Shown here piece by piece: positions 51,484-60,329 of a stretch of 64,000 bases of DNA. The stretch is taken from assembly GCA_029863305.1 (NCBI GenBank), contig JAOTVR010000008.1:1-64000 (forward strand), given 5' to 3'. How positions within the stretch are numbered: the stretch's first letter is position 1; every line of letters starts with the position of its first letter. Position numbers and translations under genes: made by a program. The notes beneath the pieces are model-generated. The model worked only from the letters and a program-made list of their open reading frames with translations, was not told the origin of the DNA and did not search any database. Source of the stretch: Gammaproteobacteria bacterium (lineage in GTDB: Bacteria; Pseudomonadota; Gammaproteobacteria; Steroidobacterales; Woeseiaceae).

Positions 51484-53020
51484 TGGGAGCCAGGTAGAGG
51501 GCGACGATCGTCACGATGACAATGCCGATCAGGTTGAGGACTACGCCTGCCCGAACCATTTGCGGAATCGTGATCTGACCTGTTGCGAAGACGATCGCGT
51601 TCGGCGGTGTGGCAACCGGCAACATGAACGCACAGCTTGCGGCGATCGTAATCGGTACGGTCAGGAACAGCGGCGGAATCCCCGCCTGGATCGCGATAGC
51701 GCCCATCACCGGCAACAGCGTTGCGGTTGTGGCGAGGTTGCTCGTCAGTTCGGTCAGGAAGATCACCAGCGCCACCGCAGCGACGACCAGTACGGCGAGT
51801 CCCCAGGCGTTTAGCGGTGCGAGACTTTCGCCGAGCCACAATGCGAGCCCGGTATTCGAAACCGCTGCCGCCAGACTCAGGCCGCCGCCAAACAGGATGA
51901 GCACGCCCCATGGCAGTCGCGTGGCGTCATGCCAGGTCATGAGCTGCGGCTGCGATGGATTGCCGCTGGGCAACATGAACAGCAATACGCCTGCGGTCAT
52001 CACGATACCTGCATCGGACACACCGGTGATGCCCAGCAGCTCCGTGAGGGGACGCCGCAGCATCCATGAGAAAATCACGCAACCGAAGATGACGGCGACG
52101 CGGCGTTCCGGCGTCGTCATCGGCCCCATCTCCTCGCGCAACTGGTGCAGATGATCGTTCACTGCGTCGCTGGCCGGGATATTGACCGGGTGCAGAAAAC
52201 GCGTCAGGACGATCCACGCAACTGGCAGCATCACCAACGTCACCGGAACGCCGACAAGCATCCAGCGGGCGAAACTGATCTCGATGCCGTAGTTCTCCGC
52301 AAGATAGCCAATCAATAACGCGTTCGGTGGCGTACCGACCAGTGTCGCCAGCCCGCCGATACTCGCCGAGTAGGCGAGACCCAGCAGCATCGCAATCTGG
52401 AAATCATTACGCCTCTTTTCGGACAGGTCGGGGATGTTGTCGCGAATCACAGCGATCACCGACAGCACAATCGGCAACAACATCATCGTCGTCGACGTGT
52501 TGGTCATCCACATGCTCAGCATGGCGCAGACAAACATGAAGCCACCGATGAGGCGTCGTCCGTCGGTTCCCGTGCGATCGAGGATGGCGAGTGCAATGCG
52601 CCGGTGCAGATTCCAGCGCTCGAGCGCTAGCGCCATCAGGAAGCCACCGAGGAACAGATAGATGATCGGGTTCGCATAGTGCGCAGCCGCATTGCGCAGC
52701 GTCGCGATGCCCAGCGGTTCGAATATAACGATCGGCAAGAACGCGGTGACCGGTACCGGAATCGCCTCGGTTGCCCACCAGATCGCCATCCACAATCCAA
52801 TGGCAGCCGCGCGCCAGGCCTGCACGTTCATCACGTCTTGCCATTGATCAGTCGCCAGCATCGTGGCGAATACGGCCGGGCCAAGAACACGGCCAACCAG
52901 CTGGTACGTCTCGATTGGCCGGTTGACCGAAGGTTCAGCGGTATTGGGTGATGTAATCAATGTTCGGGCCCCGGACAACCGCGACAGGGAACCCTGTGGG
53001 CTCCCTGTCGCGCCTGGCAT
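51470..53020 (-). CDS. DASS/SLC13 family anion symporter
   Basis: 516 residues, about 11-13 membrane helices. Features of sodium-coupled dicarboxylate/sulfate carriers are present: WWATEAIPVPVTAFLPIV, the first hairpin with SMWMTNTSTTMMLLPIV, GLATLVGTPPNALLIG, and the repeat LTELTSNLATTATLLPVM with PVATPPNAIVFATGQI. It imports an organic acid. The ATG at 53020 lies before a strong hairpin (52980-53012), so a TTG at 52960 may be the real start; either gives the same membrane part. Operon with the receptor upstream and the aminoacylase downstream. Confidence 0.9.
   Translation of the reverse strand: MPGATGSPQGSLSRLSGARTLITSPNTAEPSVNRPIETYQLVGRVLGPAVFATMLATDQWQDVMNVQAWRAAAIGLWMAIWWATEAIPVPVTAFLPIVIFEPLGIATLRNAAAHYANPIIYLFLGGFLMALALERWNLHRRIALAILDRTGTDGRRLIGGFMFVCAMLSMWMTNTSTTMMLLPIVLSVIAVIRDNIPDLSEKRRNDFQIAMLLGLAYSASIGGLATLVGTPPNALLIGYLAENYGIEISFARWMLVGVPVTLVMLPVAWIVLTRFLHPVNIPASDAVNDHLHQLREEMGPMTTPERRVAVIFGCVIFSWMLRRPLTELLGITGVSDAGIVMTAGVLLFMLPSGNPSQPQLMTWHDATRLPWGVLILFGGGLSLAAAVSNTGLALWLGESLAPLNAWGLAVLVVAAVALVIFLTELTSNLATTATLLPVMGAIAIQAGIPPLFLTVPITIAASCAFMLPVATPPNAIVFATGQITIPQMVRAGVVLNLIGIVIVTIVALYLAPNALV
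52980..53012 (-). terminator. Hairpin between receptor and carrier genes
   Basis: CGCGACAGGGA (52980-52990) pairs perfectly with TCCCTGTCGCG (53002-53012) over an 11-base loop, 11 bases after the receptor stop codon. It has no T run on the minus strand. It may cut down read-through from the receptor gene into the carrier and aminoacylase, or protect the receptor mRNA end. Confidence 0.55.
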
Positions 53021-53023
53021 GAA

Positions 53024-56000
53024 CTAGAAGTCCAGTTTCAGATCGAGGTAATACGCACGCGGCAGATCGCGATGCACGTCGGACCAGTAACCGAACCTGA
53101 CGTCAGCGAGTGGCGCACGCTCATCGAAAACATTGTTAATACCGAATCGAACTCGAGCGTCGGTGTCGCCGAAAGTCTTAAACTCGTAGTCGAGCGACGC
53201 ATTGAATGTGTACATCGAAGGAACCACGTAGAGCGGCCCGTTACCATCGTCGAAAGTCAGCGCCGTCTGCACCAAATCACTGACATACACACCACTCATC
53301 GAAGCGCCCCAGTCATTGTTCCGCCAGGACAGCCGTAGCGTATGCTTCTCTTTAGGATTGCCGTTCTGACGAATGAGGTCCGAAAAACCCCGAATCGACA
53401 ATCCGGCGGGAAGGACACCGTCATCTATTGCGGTGAGAAGCTCGAGGGCAGGACCGCTGGGCACCTGGCTGTACTCGGTCAGATACGCGGCGACATAACG
53501 CAGATCAAATGTTCCGACACTGCTGTCGTAGTTGAAGTAGACGCCAATGTCATGACCTTTGATCTTGCGTGTATCGAGGTTGGCGTACGTATCTTCAACC
53601 CGCAAAACCGGAGCAGCCGGGCAGATGCCTGCTCCGAGGTAGAGGTCTATTTCCTCCTGCTCCAGGGTTGCCGGGTCGCCACGAACAACGGCGGGATTTC
53701 CAACGGCTGACGCGCAGTTGCCGGTGCCTGCTTCAATCCTGCGCAACAAGTCGAGCGCGGTGTGGTTCTCTTCGCCGAACAGGCCGATCGTGTCGTCCTT
53801 TTCGATCGACCAATAGTCGACCGTCAGTGTCAGGTGCTCATTGGGACTGAACACGAGACCTACTGACGCATTCGTCGATTCCTCCGGCACTAGACTCGAA
53901 CTACCGCCTGCTGTTCGTTGCATCGAGTAACTGCATTCCGCGTCACCTGGCTTGGCATAGAAACACGGGAAGTCGTTGATCCCGGGGTTTGTACGTGCCA
54001 CGCCGGATTCGTTCACAGTGACGAGATTGGGAACCCGGTACGCTTCAGAAATCGAACCGCGAAACAGCAGCTGTTCGGCAGGTCGCCAGCCAACGGCAAT
54101 TTTCCCGACCGTTGTATCGCCGACATCAGAAAAATCTTCGTAACGCATTGCCGCCTGCACGTCGAAATTACTGGCTAATGGAATTTGCAGTTCCACAAAC
54201 GCCGAGGTCACATCCCTCTCGCCTTTGCTATCGAGACTGGGACTCGAGTTCATGACGTCAGCGACCAACGGAAAGCCGGCCCCGGAGTCGTCGATAAACT
54301 CGATCGTCCCATCGAGACGCGGATCCCTGTCATCGACGAAGGACTCCTGACGGAACTCGATGCCGGCGACCATGCCGACCTGGCCTGCAGGCATGCCGAA
54401 CAGATCGTTTTTCGAAACCCTGAAATCGATCGATTTGAGCTCAGTCTCATTATCCCTGCGGACATCGATCAGGGCCGGCGTGATATCGGCGTCGCGACCG
54501 ATGAACGGGTTATAGGCTGACGGTGTGGAGTCATTGAGCATCTGCGTGATAATCGTATTCGAAATACGATTGTGGGTGACGTCTTCCTTGGTTGCGCGCG
54601 ACCAACTGACAGCGCCTTCCCAGTCCCAGCTGCCCATTTCACCGCGAAAACCCTGCAGAATTCTGAACGTCTCGCCGTCGTTGTCGACTATACGTGGCAC
54701 CTGGGTCCATCTGTAATTATCGATACTCAAATCAAAGCCCGCACAAGGCACGCCGCCGTTGGTATCGTCTCCAATCAGTTCGAATGGCAGTCGATTCGGA
54801 TTGTCGCTGCCATCAGCAAGCGTGCAGACCCCGAACGGATTCCAGTAATTCTCCGCCGGCACCTGGTATTTTGCGACGCTACCCAGTCTCGCCGAGGCAT
54901 GCCGTATCGTATTGGTGTAGGACAGGTACGCCGAAACTTCCGTGAAACTTTCGACGCCGCTGGCAAATTCATGATTCAGGAACGCAAATACGTTAACCCT
55001 GTCGAGGTCTGAAAAGAGGTCCCGATCTTCGTTGTTGTTATAGCGATAAATTGGGGCATCATCATCATTACCGCACACGCCGGCTCCGGGGTAAAACGCC
55101 CAGTCACAGTCCGGGTGGCCGACCGGATAAACCTGAAACTCTCCCGCCGTATCGGTGATGTCATTGCCGACCAGGCCATAGCGATCCCGATTACTGCTCG
55201 GATTGACGCTGGTGTTGATATCGAACTGACCGTACTCGGAGTTGGTGCTGCTGTTATAAAATCGCGTGCAGGCATCATCACCGCCGTTTACATCCCGATC
55301 CTCGCAATCCGGCTCGGCCCACGGCGAGCCTTCGGGCAGCAATCGACGATAGTCATCGTTGGCCCATTTCGGATCATCCTGCGAGTTGATGCGATCGCGA
55401 TGATAATAGTCCGCGAATAGGCTGAAGTTGGTATTACCGCCGTTAAAATTCCTGCCCCACTCGACTGTCAGTCGTTGGTTCGTGCTGGGCAGTCCGTCAT
55501 AGGCATTGTATCTGGCCCTGAGGCTAAGGCCCTCATACTCCTTTTTCATGACATAGTTCACGACGCCGGCGACAGCATCAGCACCGTAAATGGCCGAAGC
55601 ACCATCGCGCAGCACTTCAACACGCTCCAAACCAAACACGGGCAGTGACTGTGAGTTGACCGAGTTCACAGGGACGAAACTACCGCCGACCAGCTCCGTC
55701 TGGTAACTGGCTGCATTGACCATGCGTCTGCCGTTAAGCAGCACCAGCGTGTTGCCCGTACCGAGGTTTCTCAGGTTGTAAGCACCCATATCACCGCGGG
55801 CCGAGTTTACGCCGCCACTGATGTTCTCCGCCTCAGTATGAAAATTCGACCCTTGCTCAGCCATGAACTCGAGCAACTCATCACCCGAGTCGACGCCGAG
55901 AATCTCGATATCCTCCGCGGTGACGACCGACACGGCGAGTGCGTCAGAGATCCTTGCGCCTTTGATCTGCGTTCCGGTAACGACGACCTCGTCGATACGC

Positions 56001-56122
56001 GAGTCGTCATCGGCGGCTTCGTCCTGTGCCAGCGCATTGCCAACTGCCAATGGCAATGCGAACACACTCAGGAGCGATGTGGCACGGCGAATACCGCACG
56101 GAAATGTGCTCTGGACTGACAT
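53024..56122 (-). CDS. TonB-dependent outer-membrane receptor
   Basis: 1032 residues from ATG 56122 after GGAG; an upstream ATG (56212) lacks a signal. Signal peptide (LLSVFALPLAVGNALA), then TonB box and plug (RIDEVVVTGTQIKGARIS, LVLLNGRRMVN, GLERVEVLRDGASAIYGADAVAGVVNY) and a 22-strand barrel ending YYLDLKLDF. There is no N-terminal signalling domain, so it does not work through the nearby FecR/ECF pair. The large Asp/Asn-rich loops suit a peptide or complex organic ligand. First gene of the operon with carrier and D-aminoacylase; transcription starts in a region holding two LysR-type operators. Confidence 0.93.
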   Translation of the reverse strand: MSVQSTFPCGIRRATSLLSVFALPLAVGNALAQDEAADDDSRIDEVVVTGTQIKGARISDALAVSVVTAEDIEILGVDSGDELLEFMAEQGSNFHTEAENISGGVNSARGDMGAYNLRNLGTGNTLVLLNGRRMVNAASYQTELVGGSFVPVNSVNSQSLPVFGLERVEVLRDGASAIYGADAVAGVVNYVMKKEYEGLSLRARYNAYDGLPSTNQRLTVEWGRNFNGGNTNFSLFADYYHRDRINSQDDPKWANDDYRRLLPEGSPWAEPDCEDRDVNGGDDACTRFYNSSTNSEYGQFDINTSVNPSSNRDRYGLVGNDITDTAGEFQVYPVGHPDCDWAFYPGAGVCGNDDDAPIYRYNNNEDRDLFSDLDRVNVFAFLNHEFASGVESFTEVSAYLSYTNTIRHASARLGSVAKYQVPAENYWNPFGVCTLADGSDNPNRLPFELIGDDTNGGVPCAGFDLSIDNYRWTQVPRIVDNDGETFRILQGFRGEMGSWDWEGAVSWSRATKEDVTHNRISNTIITQMLNDSTPSAYNPFIGRDADITPALIDVRRDNETELKSIDFRVSKNDLFGMPAGQVGMVAGIEFRQESFVDDRDPRLDGTIEFIDDSGAGFPLVADVMNSSPSLDSKGERDVTSAFVELQIPLASNFDVQAAMRYEDFSDVGDTTVGKIAVGWRPAEQLLFRGSISEAYRVPNLVTVNESGVARTNPGINDFPCFYAKPGDAECSYSMQRTAGGSSSLVPEESTNASVGLVFSPNEHLTLTVDYWSIEKDDTIGLFGEENHTALDLLRRIEAGTGNCASAVGNPAVVRGDPATLEQEEIDLYLGAGICPAAPVLRVEDTYANLDTRKIKGHDIGVYFNYDSSVGTFDLRYVAAYLTEYSQVPSGPALELLTAIDDGVLPAGLSIRGFSDLIRQNGNPKEKHTLRLSWRNNDWGASMSGVYVSDLVQTALTFDDGNGPLYVVPSMYTFNASLDYEFKTFGDTDARVRFGINNVFDERAPLADVRFGYWSDVHRDLPRAYYLDLKLDF

Positions 56123-56298
56123 GTTTTCTCCCCCTGCTTGTGGCCGGATTCTCTGCCCGGCGACGAGCGCACAAATGCGCTCTATTAGGTGTATAACGCG
56201 CGACCGCTGCAAAATCCGCTATCCAGGCGAAATATTTGCCGTATGCGCCCAAGCTAGCAGGGCCCGGGGTCGTGGGCCAATGACTTGACTTTGCCCAC

Positions 56299-56317
56299 CC
56301 ATGAGTCCGGGTTATGG
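56299..56317. promoter_or_regulatory. LysR-type operator, site 1
   Basis: CCATGAGTCCGGGTTATGG, which matches 14 of 19 bases of site 3. It fits the T-N11-A LysR rule (T 56302, A 56314) with dyad ATGA/TTAT. It lies in the divergent region about 63 bases, centre to centre, from site 2, which is six helical turns. It is nearer to the receptor gene. Confidence 0.7.
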
Positions 56318-56361
56318 AGTAAATCAATTTCTCGGTGTTTTCAGGCCGCGATTCGGCTAAG

Positions 56362-56380
56362 GTATAACCAGTAGTTATGG
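56362..56380. promoter_or_regulatory. LysR-type operator, site 2
   Basis: GTATAACCAGTAGTTATGG with perfect inner dyad ATAA-N7-TTAT and the T-N11-A spacing. It ends 14 bases before the lysR ATG and abuts the ribosome site GGGGAGG. Position suggests autoregulation. Confidence 0.75.
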
Positions 56381-56393
56381 GGAGGCTGCGGCC

Positions 56394-57284
56394 ATGCGAT
56401 TGCGGCAAATCGAGGTATTCCACGCGATTTACACCAGCGGGTCCATGACCAACGCTGCGAAAATTCTCAACGTCTCGCAACCATCGGTCAGTAAGGTCCT
56501 GGCACATGCGGAACAGCAACTCGGCTATGCCTTGTTCGACCGGGTCAAAGGCAAGCTCGTCGCGACCCCCGAGGCAGACCGGCTGTTTGGCCTGGTCGCA
56601 AACGTGTTCGAGCATGTCGAACAGCTCAGGCATGTTGCCGCGAATCTGCGCGCGTCCGACGTTGGCAAGGTGCGCATCGCGGCAACCCCGGCATTTGGTG
56701 TGGATTTCCTGCCGACGGCCATCAGTTCCTATCTCGACGATCATGCCGACACCGTTTTCGAGATCGAGACACTGCACCACGATGAAATCGCCGATGCGTT
56801 GCTCGAGTCCCGTGTCGATATCGGTCTTGCGTTCAATCCGGTGCCTGTGCCAGGTCTGCTGACAGAGGCAATCGCGAGCGGCGAATTTGTTGCCATTACG
56901 CCGAAAAATATCGATTTTGGCGACCAGGCCCGGGTCACGGTTCAATCACTGGCCGAGCTTCCTTTCATCAGCCTCAGCGGTCGCGGCCCGCTCGGCCGAC
57001 TGCTGTCGAGCCACCTGGAGGGCTGCGACGTCGACCTCGACACGATCGTCTATACGGAGACTTATCACATCGCGAAAGCGCTGGTTGTCAAAGGCGTCGG
57101 TGCATCAATCGTCGATGCGTTCACAGCGTATTCGACCGCAGGGGAAAATATCCGGAGCTGGCCGCTGGATCCACCCCTGCGCTATTCGGTCGAGGTCGTG
57201 AGCGCCGACAGCATGCCCTTGTCCATACTCAGCCGACGATTCATCGATCACCTGCGAATCGTCATGACCGGCTACCTGCGATAA
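56394..57284 (+). CDS. LysR-family transcriptional regulator of the D-amino acid locus
   Basis: 296 residues: winged HTH on 2-60 (LRQIEVFHAIYTSGSMTNAA, LNVSQPSVSKVLAHAEQQLG), linker helix, and a periplasmic-binding-like effector domain (VRIAATPAFGVDFLPTAI, RVDIGLAFNPVPVPGL, GEFVAITP). It binds a small ligand, probably a substrate or product of the local pathway, and controls the receptor operon on one side and dadA on the other. Three matching operators (56299, 56362, 57293) support this. GGGGAGG precedes the ATG. Close relative of the usual LysR regulators next to D-amino acid and amino acid racemase genes. Confidence 0.9.
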   Translation: MRLRQIEVFHAIYTSGSMTNAAKILNVSQPSVSKVLAHAEQQLGYALFDRVKGKLVATPEADRLFGLVANVFEHVEQLRHVAANLRASDVGKVRIAATPAFGVDFLPTAISSYLDDHADTVFEIETLHHDEIADALLESRVDIGLAFNPVPVPGLLTEAIASGEFVAITPKNIDFGDQARVTVQSLAELPFISLSGRGPLGRLLSSHLEGCDVDLDTIVYTETYHIAKALVVKGVGASIVDAFTAYSTAGENIRSWPLDPPLRYSVEVVSADSMPLSILSRRFIDHLRIVMTGYLR

Positions 57285-57292
57285 CAAAGCAG

Positions 57293-57311
57293 CCATAAGC
57301 TGCGGTTATGG
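57293..57311. promoter_or_regulatory. LysR-type operator, site 3
   Basis: CCATAAGCTGCGGTTATGG, a 19-bp near-perfect dyad with ATAA-N7-TTAT and T-N11-A spacing, 82 bases before the dadA start. It shares its right half TTATGG with sites 1 and 2. It should let the LysR protein control the dehydrogenase gene directly. Confidence 0.78.
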
Positions 57312-57393
57312 GCGCACATCAAAAGGACATTGGCCGGACCGCAGAGCACATCAGTAACATGATCGCGACCGTTATCTAAAGTCGGGAGCAGCT

Positions 57394-58629
57394 ATGCACA
57401 TCGCAGTCCTGGGAGCTGGTGTCGTTGGCGTGACGACTGCCTGGTATCTGGCTGAGGCGGGCCACGAAGTGACTGTTATCGAACGCGAGAATGCGGTTGC
57501 GCAGGGCTGCAGTTTTGCGAACGGCGCCCAGCTCAGCTACAGCTACATGGATGCGATGGCAAACCCGGCGTTCCTGGCGAAGCTGCCGGCATTGCTCGCT
57601 GGATTCGACAGCGCCGTTCGGGTACGTCCGCAAATCAACGCGGATCTGCTGCGCTGGGGGCTGGCGTTCATCAACGAGTGCACCGCGAGCAAGGCTGCTG
57701 CAAATACTCGTGTTAATCTGCGACTGGCACGGCGCTCGCAGCAATTGATGGGTGAACTCGTGCCAACGCTCGACATGGACTTCTCGCATCGCAGCGCCGG
57801 CAAAATCATCCTGTTAGCAAGTGACAAGGAAATGCGAGCCGCTGCCCGCAACAGCAAATTGAAGGCTGAATTCGGATTCAGGGCCGATGTGATAAGCCTC
57901 GCTGAGGCCATCGATATCGAGCCGGCTATCCAGTACATGACCGGCCGATACGCGGGAGCCGTCCATTCGCCAGGCGACGATGTCGGCGATTCGCAGGCGT
58001 TTACCGTTGCTCTTGCGCGGCAATTGACTGATCGGCCGGGTTGTCGTTTGAGCCTGAACACGGCAATCCATGAAATCATCACCGAGAATGGTCGGGTTCG
58101 GGCTGTCGATACAAGCCGCGGACCGATCGACGTCGACGCCGTGGTCGTCTGCCTTGGCGCGTCGAGCCCGCGATTACTCAAGCCACTGGGCATCGATCCA
58201 GGCATCTATCCAGTGCGCGGCTACAGCGTGACGCTGCGTCGGGGACAACACACCAATTCGGTGAGCGTGACCGACTTCAGCAGACGTTTTGTCATCAGTC
58301 GCATCGGCGAGCAAGTGCGCATCGCGGGATTCGCCGATTTTGTCGGATTTCGCACGTCAAAGGACGCACAGAGGGTGGCAAAGCTGCTTCATGTTGCCGG
58401 CGCCGTCGCGCCCTGTGCGGCCGACTACCAGACATCGCCCAACCGCGCGTGGGGAGGTTTTCGACCATTGACGGCTAATGGTCGACCGTTGCTTGGACCG
58501 ACGTCTGTGACCGGCCTGTACCTGAATACCGGCCACGGTACGCTGGGTTGGACGCTCGCGTGTGCGTCGGGCGAAGAAGTCGCGCAGGCCGTGTCAGGGC
58601 AGCCCGCGGCCAGTCAGCTGGCGGCCTAG
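57394..58629 (+). CDS. FAD-dependent D-amino acid dehydrogenase (DadA-type)
   Basis: 411 residues of the DAAO/DadA family: HIAVLGAGVVGVTTAWYLAEAG with GxGxxG, then VIERENAVAQGCSFANGAQLSYSY, the mid-protein GDDVGDSQAFTVALA, and the end motif YLNTGHGTLGWTLACASGEEVA. It oxidises D-amino acids to 2-oxo acids and ammonia, passing electrons to the respiratory chain. It follows the LysR gene with its own operator. It uses what the D-aminoacylase would release. Its end overlaps the FecR gene by four bases. Confidence 0.9.
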   Translation: MHIAVLGAGVVGVTTAWYLAEAGHEVTVIERENAVAQGCSFANGAQLSYSYMDAMANPAFLAKLPALLAGFDSAVRVRPQINADLLRWGLAFINECTASKAAANTRVNLRLARRSQQLMGELVPTLDMDFSHRSAGKIILLASDKEMRAAARNSKLKAEFGFRADVISLAEAIDIEPAIQYMTGRYAGAVHSPGDDVGDSQAFTVALARQLTDRPGCRLSLNTAIHEIITENGRVRAVDTSRGPIDVDAVVVCLGASSPRLLKPLGIDPGIYPVRGYSVTLRRGQHTNSVSVTDFSRRFVISRIGEQVRIAGFADFVGFRTSKDAQRVAKLLHVAGAVAPCAADYQTSPNRAWGGFRPLTANGRPLLGPTSVTGLYLNTGHGTLGWTLACASGEEVAQAVSGQPAASQLAA

Positions 58630-59687
58630 CGACTGCGCAGCACGATCCAGTCGACGTGGCGATCGTCAACGACAATGCCGTATTCGTCCCGCAAGCGATC
58701 CAGAAAGTCTCTCGTGTCTCCGGTCTTGAACTCGCCGGATATCTTCAGACCACTTAGCGCACTATCTGCCACGTGAATCGACACGTGGTTATAACGGCGC
58801 ATTTCCTCGACCACTGCCTGCAAGGGTTGTTCCTCGAACGACACCACTCCGGAACGCCACGACAGCCTCTTCCTGAATTCCTCGGTACCCAGAACTCTTT
58901 GACGTTGTGTGGAGCCGGAGACCTCGAGCCATTCGCCAGCGCCGAGATGGGCCACACTTCGTGCAAGACGAATATCAACGTCGCCATCGTACTCAGTCAG
59001 CGGTAGCGGCGACTCGTTACTCATCACGGACACCTGCCCTTCAATGACCGAGACCTCGAGCAACTCATTGTCGACTTCCACATTGAACGTCGTTCCCAGA
59101 GCAGCGATCGTGCCCATAGCGGTCCGCACGACGAACGGGCGACTGTCACTGGCGACGTGGAAGACGGCTTCCCCCCTGCTCATTTGCACTTCGCGGCGGG
59201 AGTCATCGATAACGACTTGCATCGTGGTACGGGCATTCATCTCGAGCATCGAGCCGTCGTTCAACACAATATGTCTGGACTCACCCACTTCCGTAGCCAA
59301 CTCCTCGCCCGCCACTGAAAATACAAGATGCATTGCAACGCCGAGGGCGATGATGACCGTGGCCGCAATTGCCGACCAACCGCTTCCTCCGGACACCGCC
59401 GCTGCCGCGTTCGACTCTGCACCCGGCGACGCCGCACTCTGCAATCGCACGATGTTGCCGCGTTCCATCAATGGTTCTACATCCGCCAGAGTCTTGAGTC
59501 GCGCCCACACTTCCGAGAGCTCTTCAAACGCCAACCGATGACGCAGGTCTTCGTCGAGCCAGCGAGCGAACGCGAGTTGATCCGCCGCGTTGCAGCTGTC
59601 CGAGTCCAGCATTGCCATCCACGTCGCGGCGTCCTCGAGCACGATTTCGGGAATGTCCTGCCCGAACAGGTCACTGAACACGGTCAT
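58626..59687 (-). CDS. FecR-type anti-sigma regulator
   Basis: 353 residues from ATG 59687, four-base overlap (ATGA) with the sigma gene. Cytoplasmic DUF4880-like part (ATWMAMLDSDSCNAADQLAFARWLDED), one membrane helix (WSAIAATVIIALGVAMHLVFSV, about 105-126), then the FecR domain (LNDGSMLEMNARTTMQVVIDD, GEAVFHVASDSRPFVVRTA) and a C-terminal STN-like part (YNHVSIHVADSALSGLKISGEF). It holds or activates the ECF sigma factor on a periplasmic cue. The usual partner receptor with an STN extension is not in the window. Confidence 0.92.
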   Translation of the reverse strand: MTVFSDLFGQDIPEIVLEDAATWMAMLDSDSCNAADQLAFARWLDEDLRHRLAFEELSEVWARLKTLADVEPLMERGNIVRLQSAASPGAESNAAAAVSGGSGWSAIAATVIIALGVAMHLVFSVAGEELATEVGESRHIVLNDGSMLEMNARTTMQVVIDDSRREVQMSRGEAVFHVASDSRPFVVRTAMGTIAALGTTFNVEVDNELLEVSVIEGQVSVMSNESPLPLTEYDGDVDIRLARSVAHLGAGEWLEVSGSTQRQRVLGTEEFRKRLSWRSGVVSFEEQPLQAVVEEMRRYNHVSIHVADSALSGLKISGEFKTGDTRDFLDRLRDEYGIVVDDRHVDWIVLRSR

Positions 59688-60259
59688 GCGTCCGTCCCCG
59701 TCAACCTGGCGCGGAGATCGGCGGGCAGCGCCGCAGCGGCAGTCTTGCTGCTGTGCTGAATCTCGTCCTTGCAATAACGCAGTCCTTTGGCCAGGTGTTT
59801 CTCGACCGTACTTACGGAGATACCGAGCTGCTCGCCAATTGCGCGTTGACTCAAACCTTTGATCCAGCGCAGAACGAACACGTCACGACACCTTGGTGGC
59901 AGAGAATTGATGATCAACAGCAACTCGTTCAGTTTCTGGCTCGCGCTGATCTGTTGTTCCGTGGTGGGGCTGTCGCCACGCAGCTCCTCGGCAACCTCGA
60001 CAGCGGAAATCGAGTGCCGCACCACCTTTTGATGGCGCAGCCGGGAAATCGCGATATTTCTCGCGGCCCTGTAAAGCAATGCAACCGGCGCGTGACCGCC
60101 AGGGCGGTCCTTGCGCAGAGCGACAAACACCTTCAGGTAGGCATCCTGCAAGATGCCCTGCACGTCATCCGGAGACGAGACAATGCGCCGGACACAGTCT
60201 GTCAGTCCGATTCTTGTCTCTTCGACGAGTTCGTCAAACCATTCGTGCGATGGCTGCAT
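59684..60259 (-). CDS. ECF-family RNA polymerase sigma factor
   Basis: 191 residues with sigma region 2 (PDDVQGILQDAYLKVFVALR, LYRAARNIAISRLRHQK) and region 4 (LPPRCRDVFVLRWIKGLSQR, then AIGEQLGISVSTVEKHLAKG). FecI-like group, paired with the FecR gene by the ATGA overlap. It would direct RNA polymerase to a small regulon in response to the FecR signal. Its own promoter lies in the 70-base gap after the lyase gene, or it is read through from the operon upstream. Confidence 0.93.
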   Translation of the reverse strand: MQPSHEWFDELVEETRIGLTDCVRRIVSSPDDVQGILQDAYLKVFVALRKDRPGGHAPVALLYRAARNIAISRLRHQKVVRHSISAVEVAEELRGDSPTTEQQISASQKLNELLLIINSLPPRCRDVFVLRWIKGLSQRAIGEQLGISVSTVEKHLAKGLRYCKDEIQHSSKTAAAALPADLRARLTGTDA

Positions 60260-60329
60260 GACGTTGGCTCCCCCCTGGCTGCCAGCTCAATGTGCCACAG
60301 CGGCCCCCATTCCCGCAATTCGGGACAGT

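Noticed and set aside
54976-55281. Minus-strand frame inside the receptor gene rich in Ile/Met
   Set aside because: It is a shifted reading of the receptor's Asp/Asn-rich loop codons and has no start signal.
56123-56212. ATG at 56212 as receptor start
   Set aside because: Gives 30 residues before the signal peptide and would run through the promoter region; ATG 56122 has a ribosome site.
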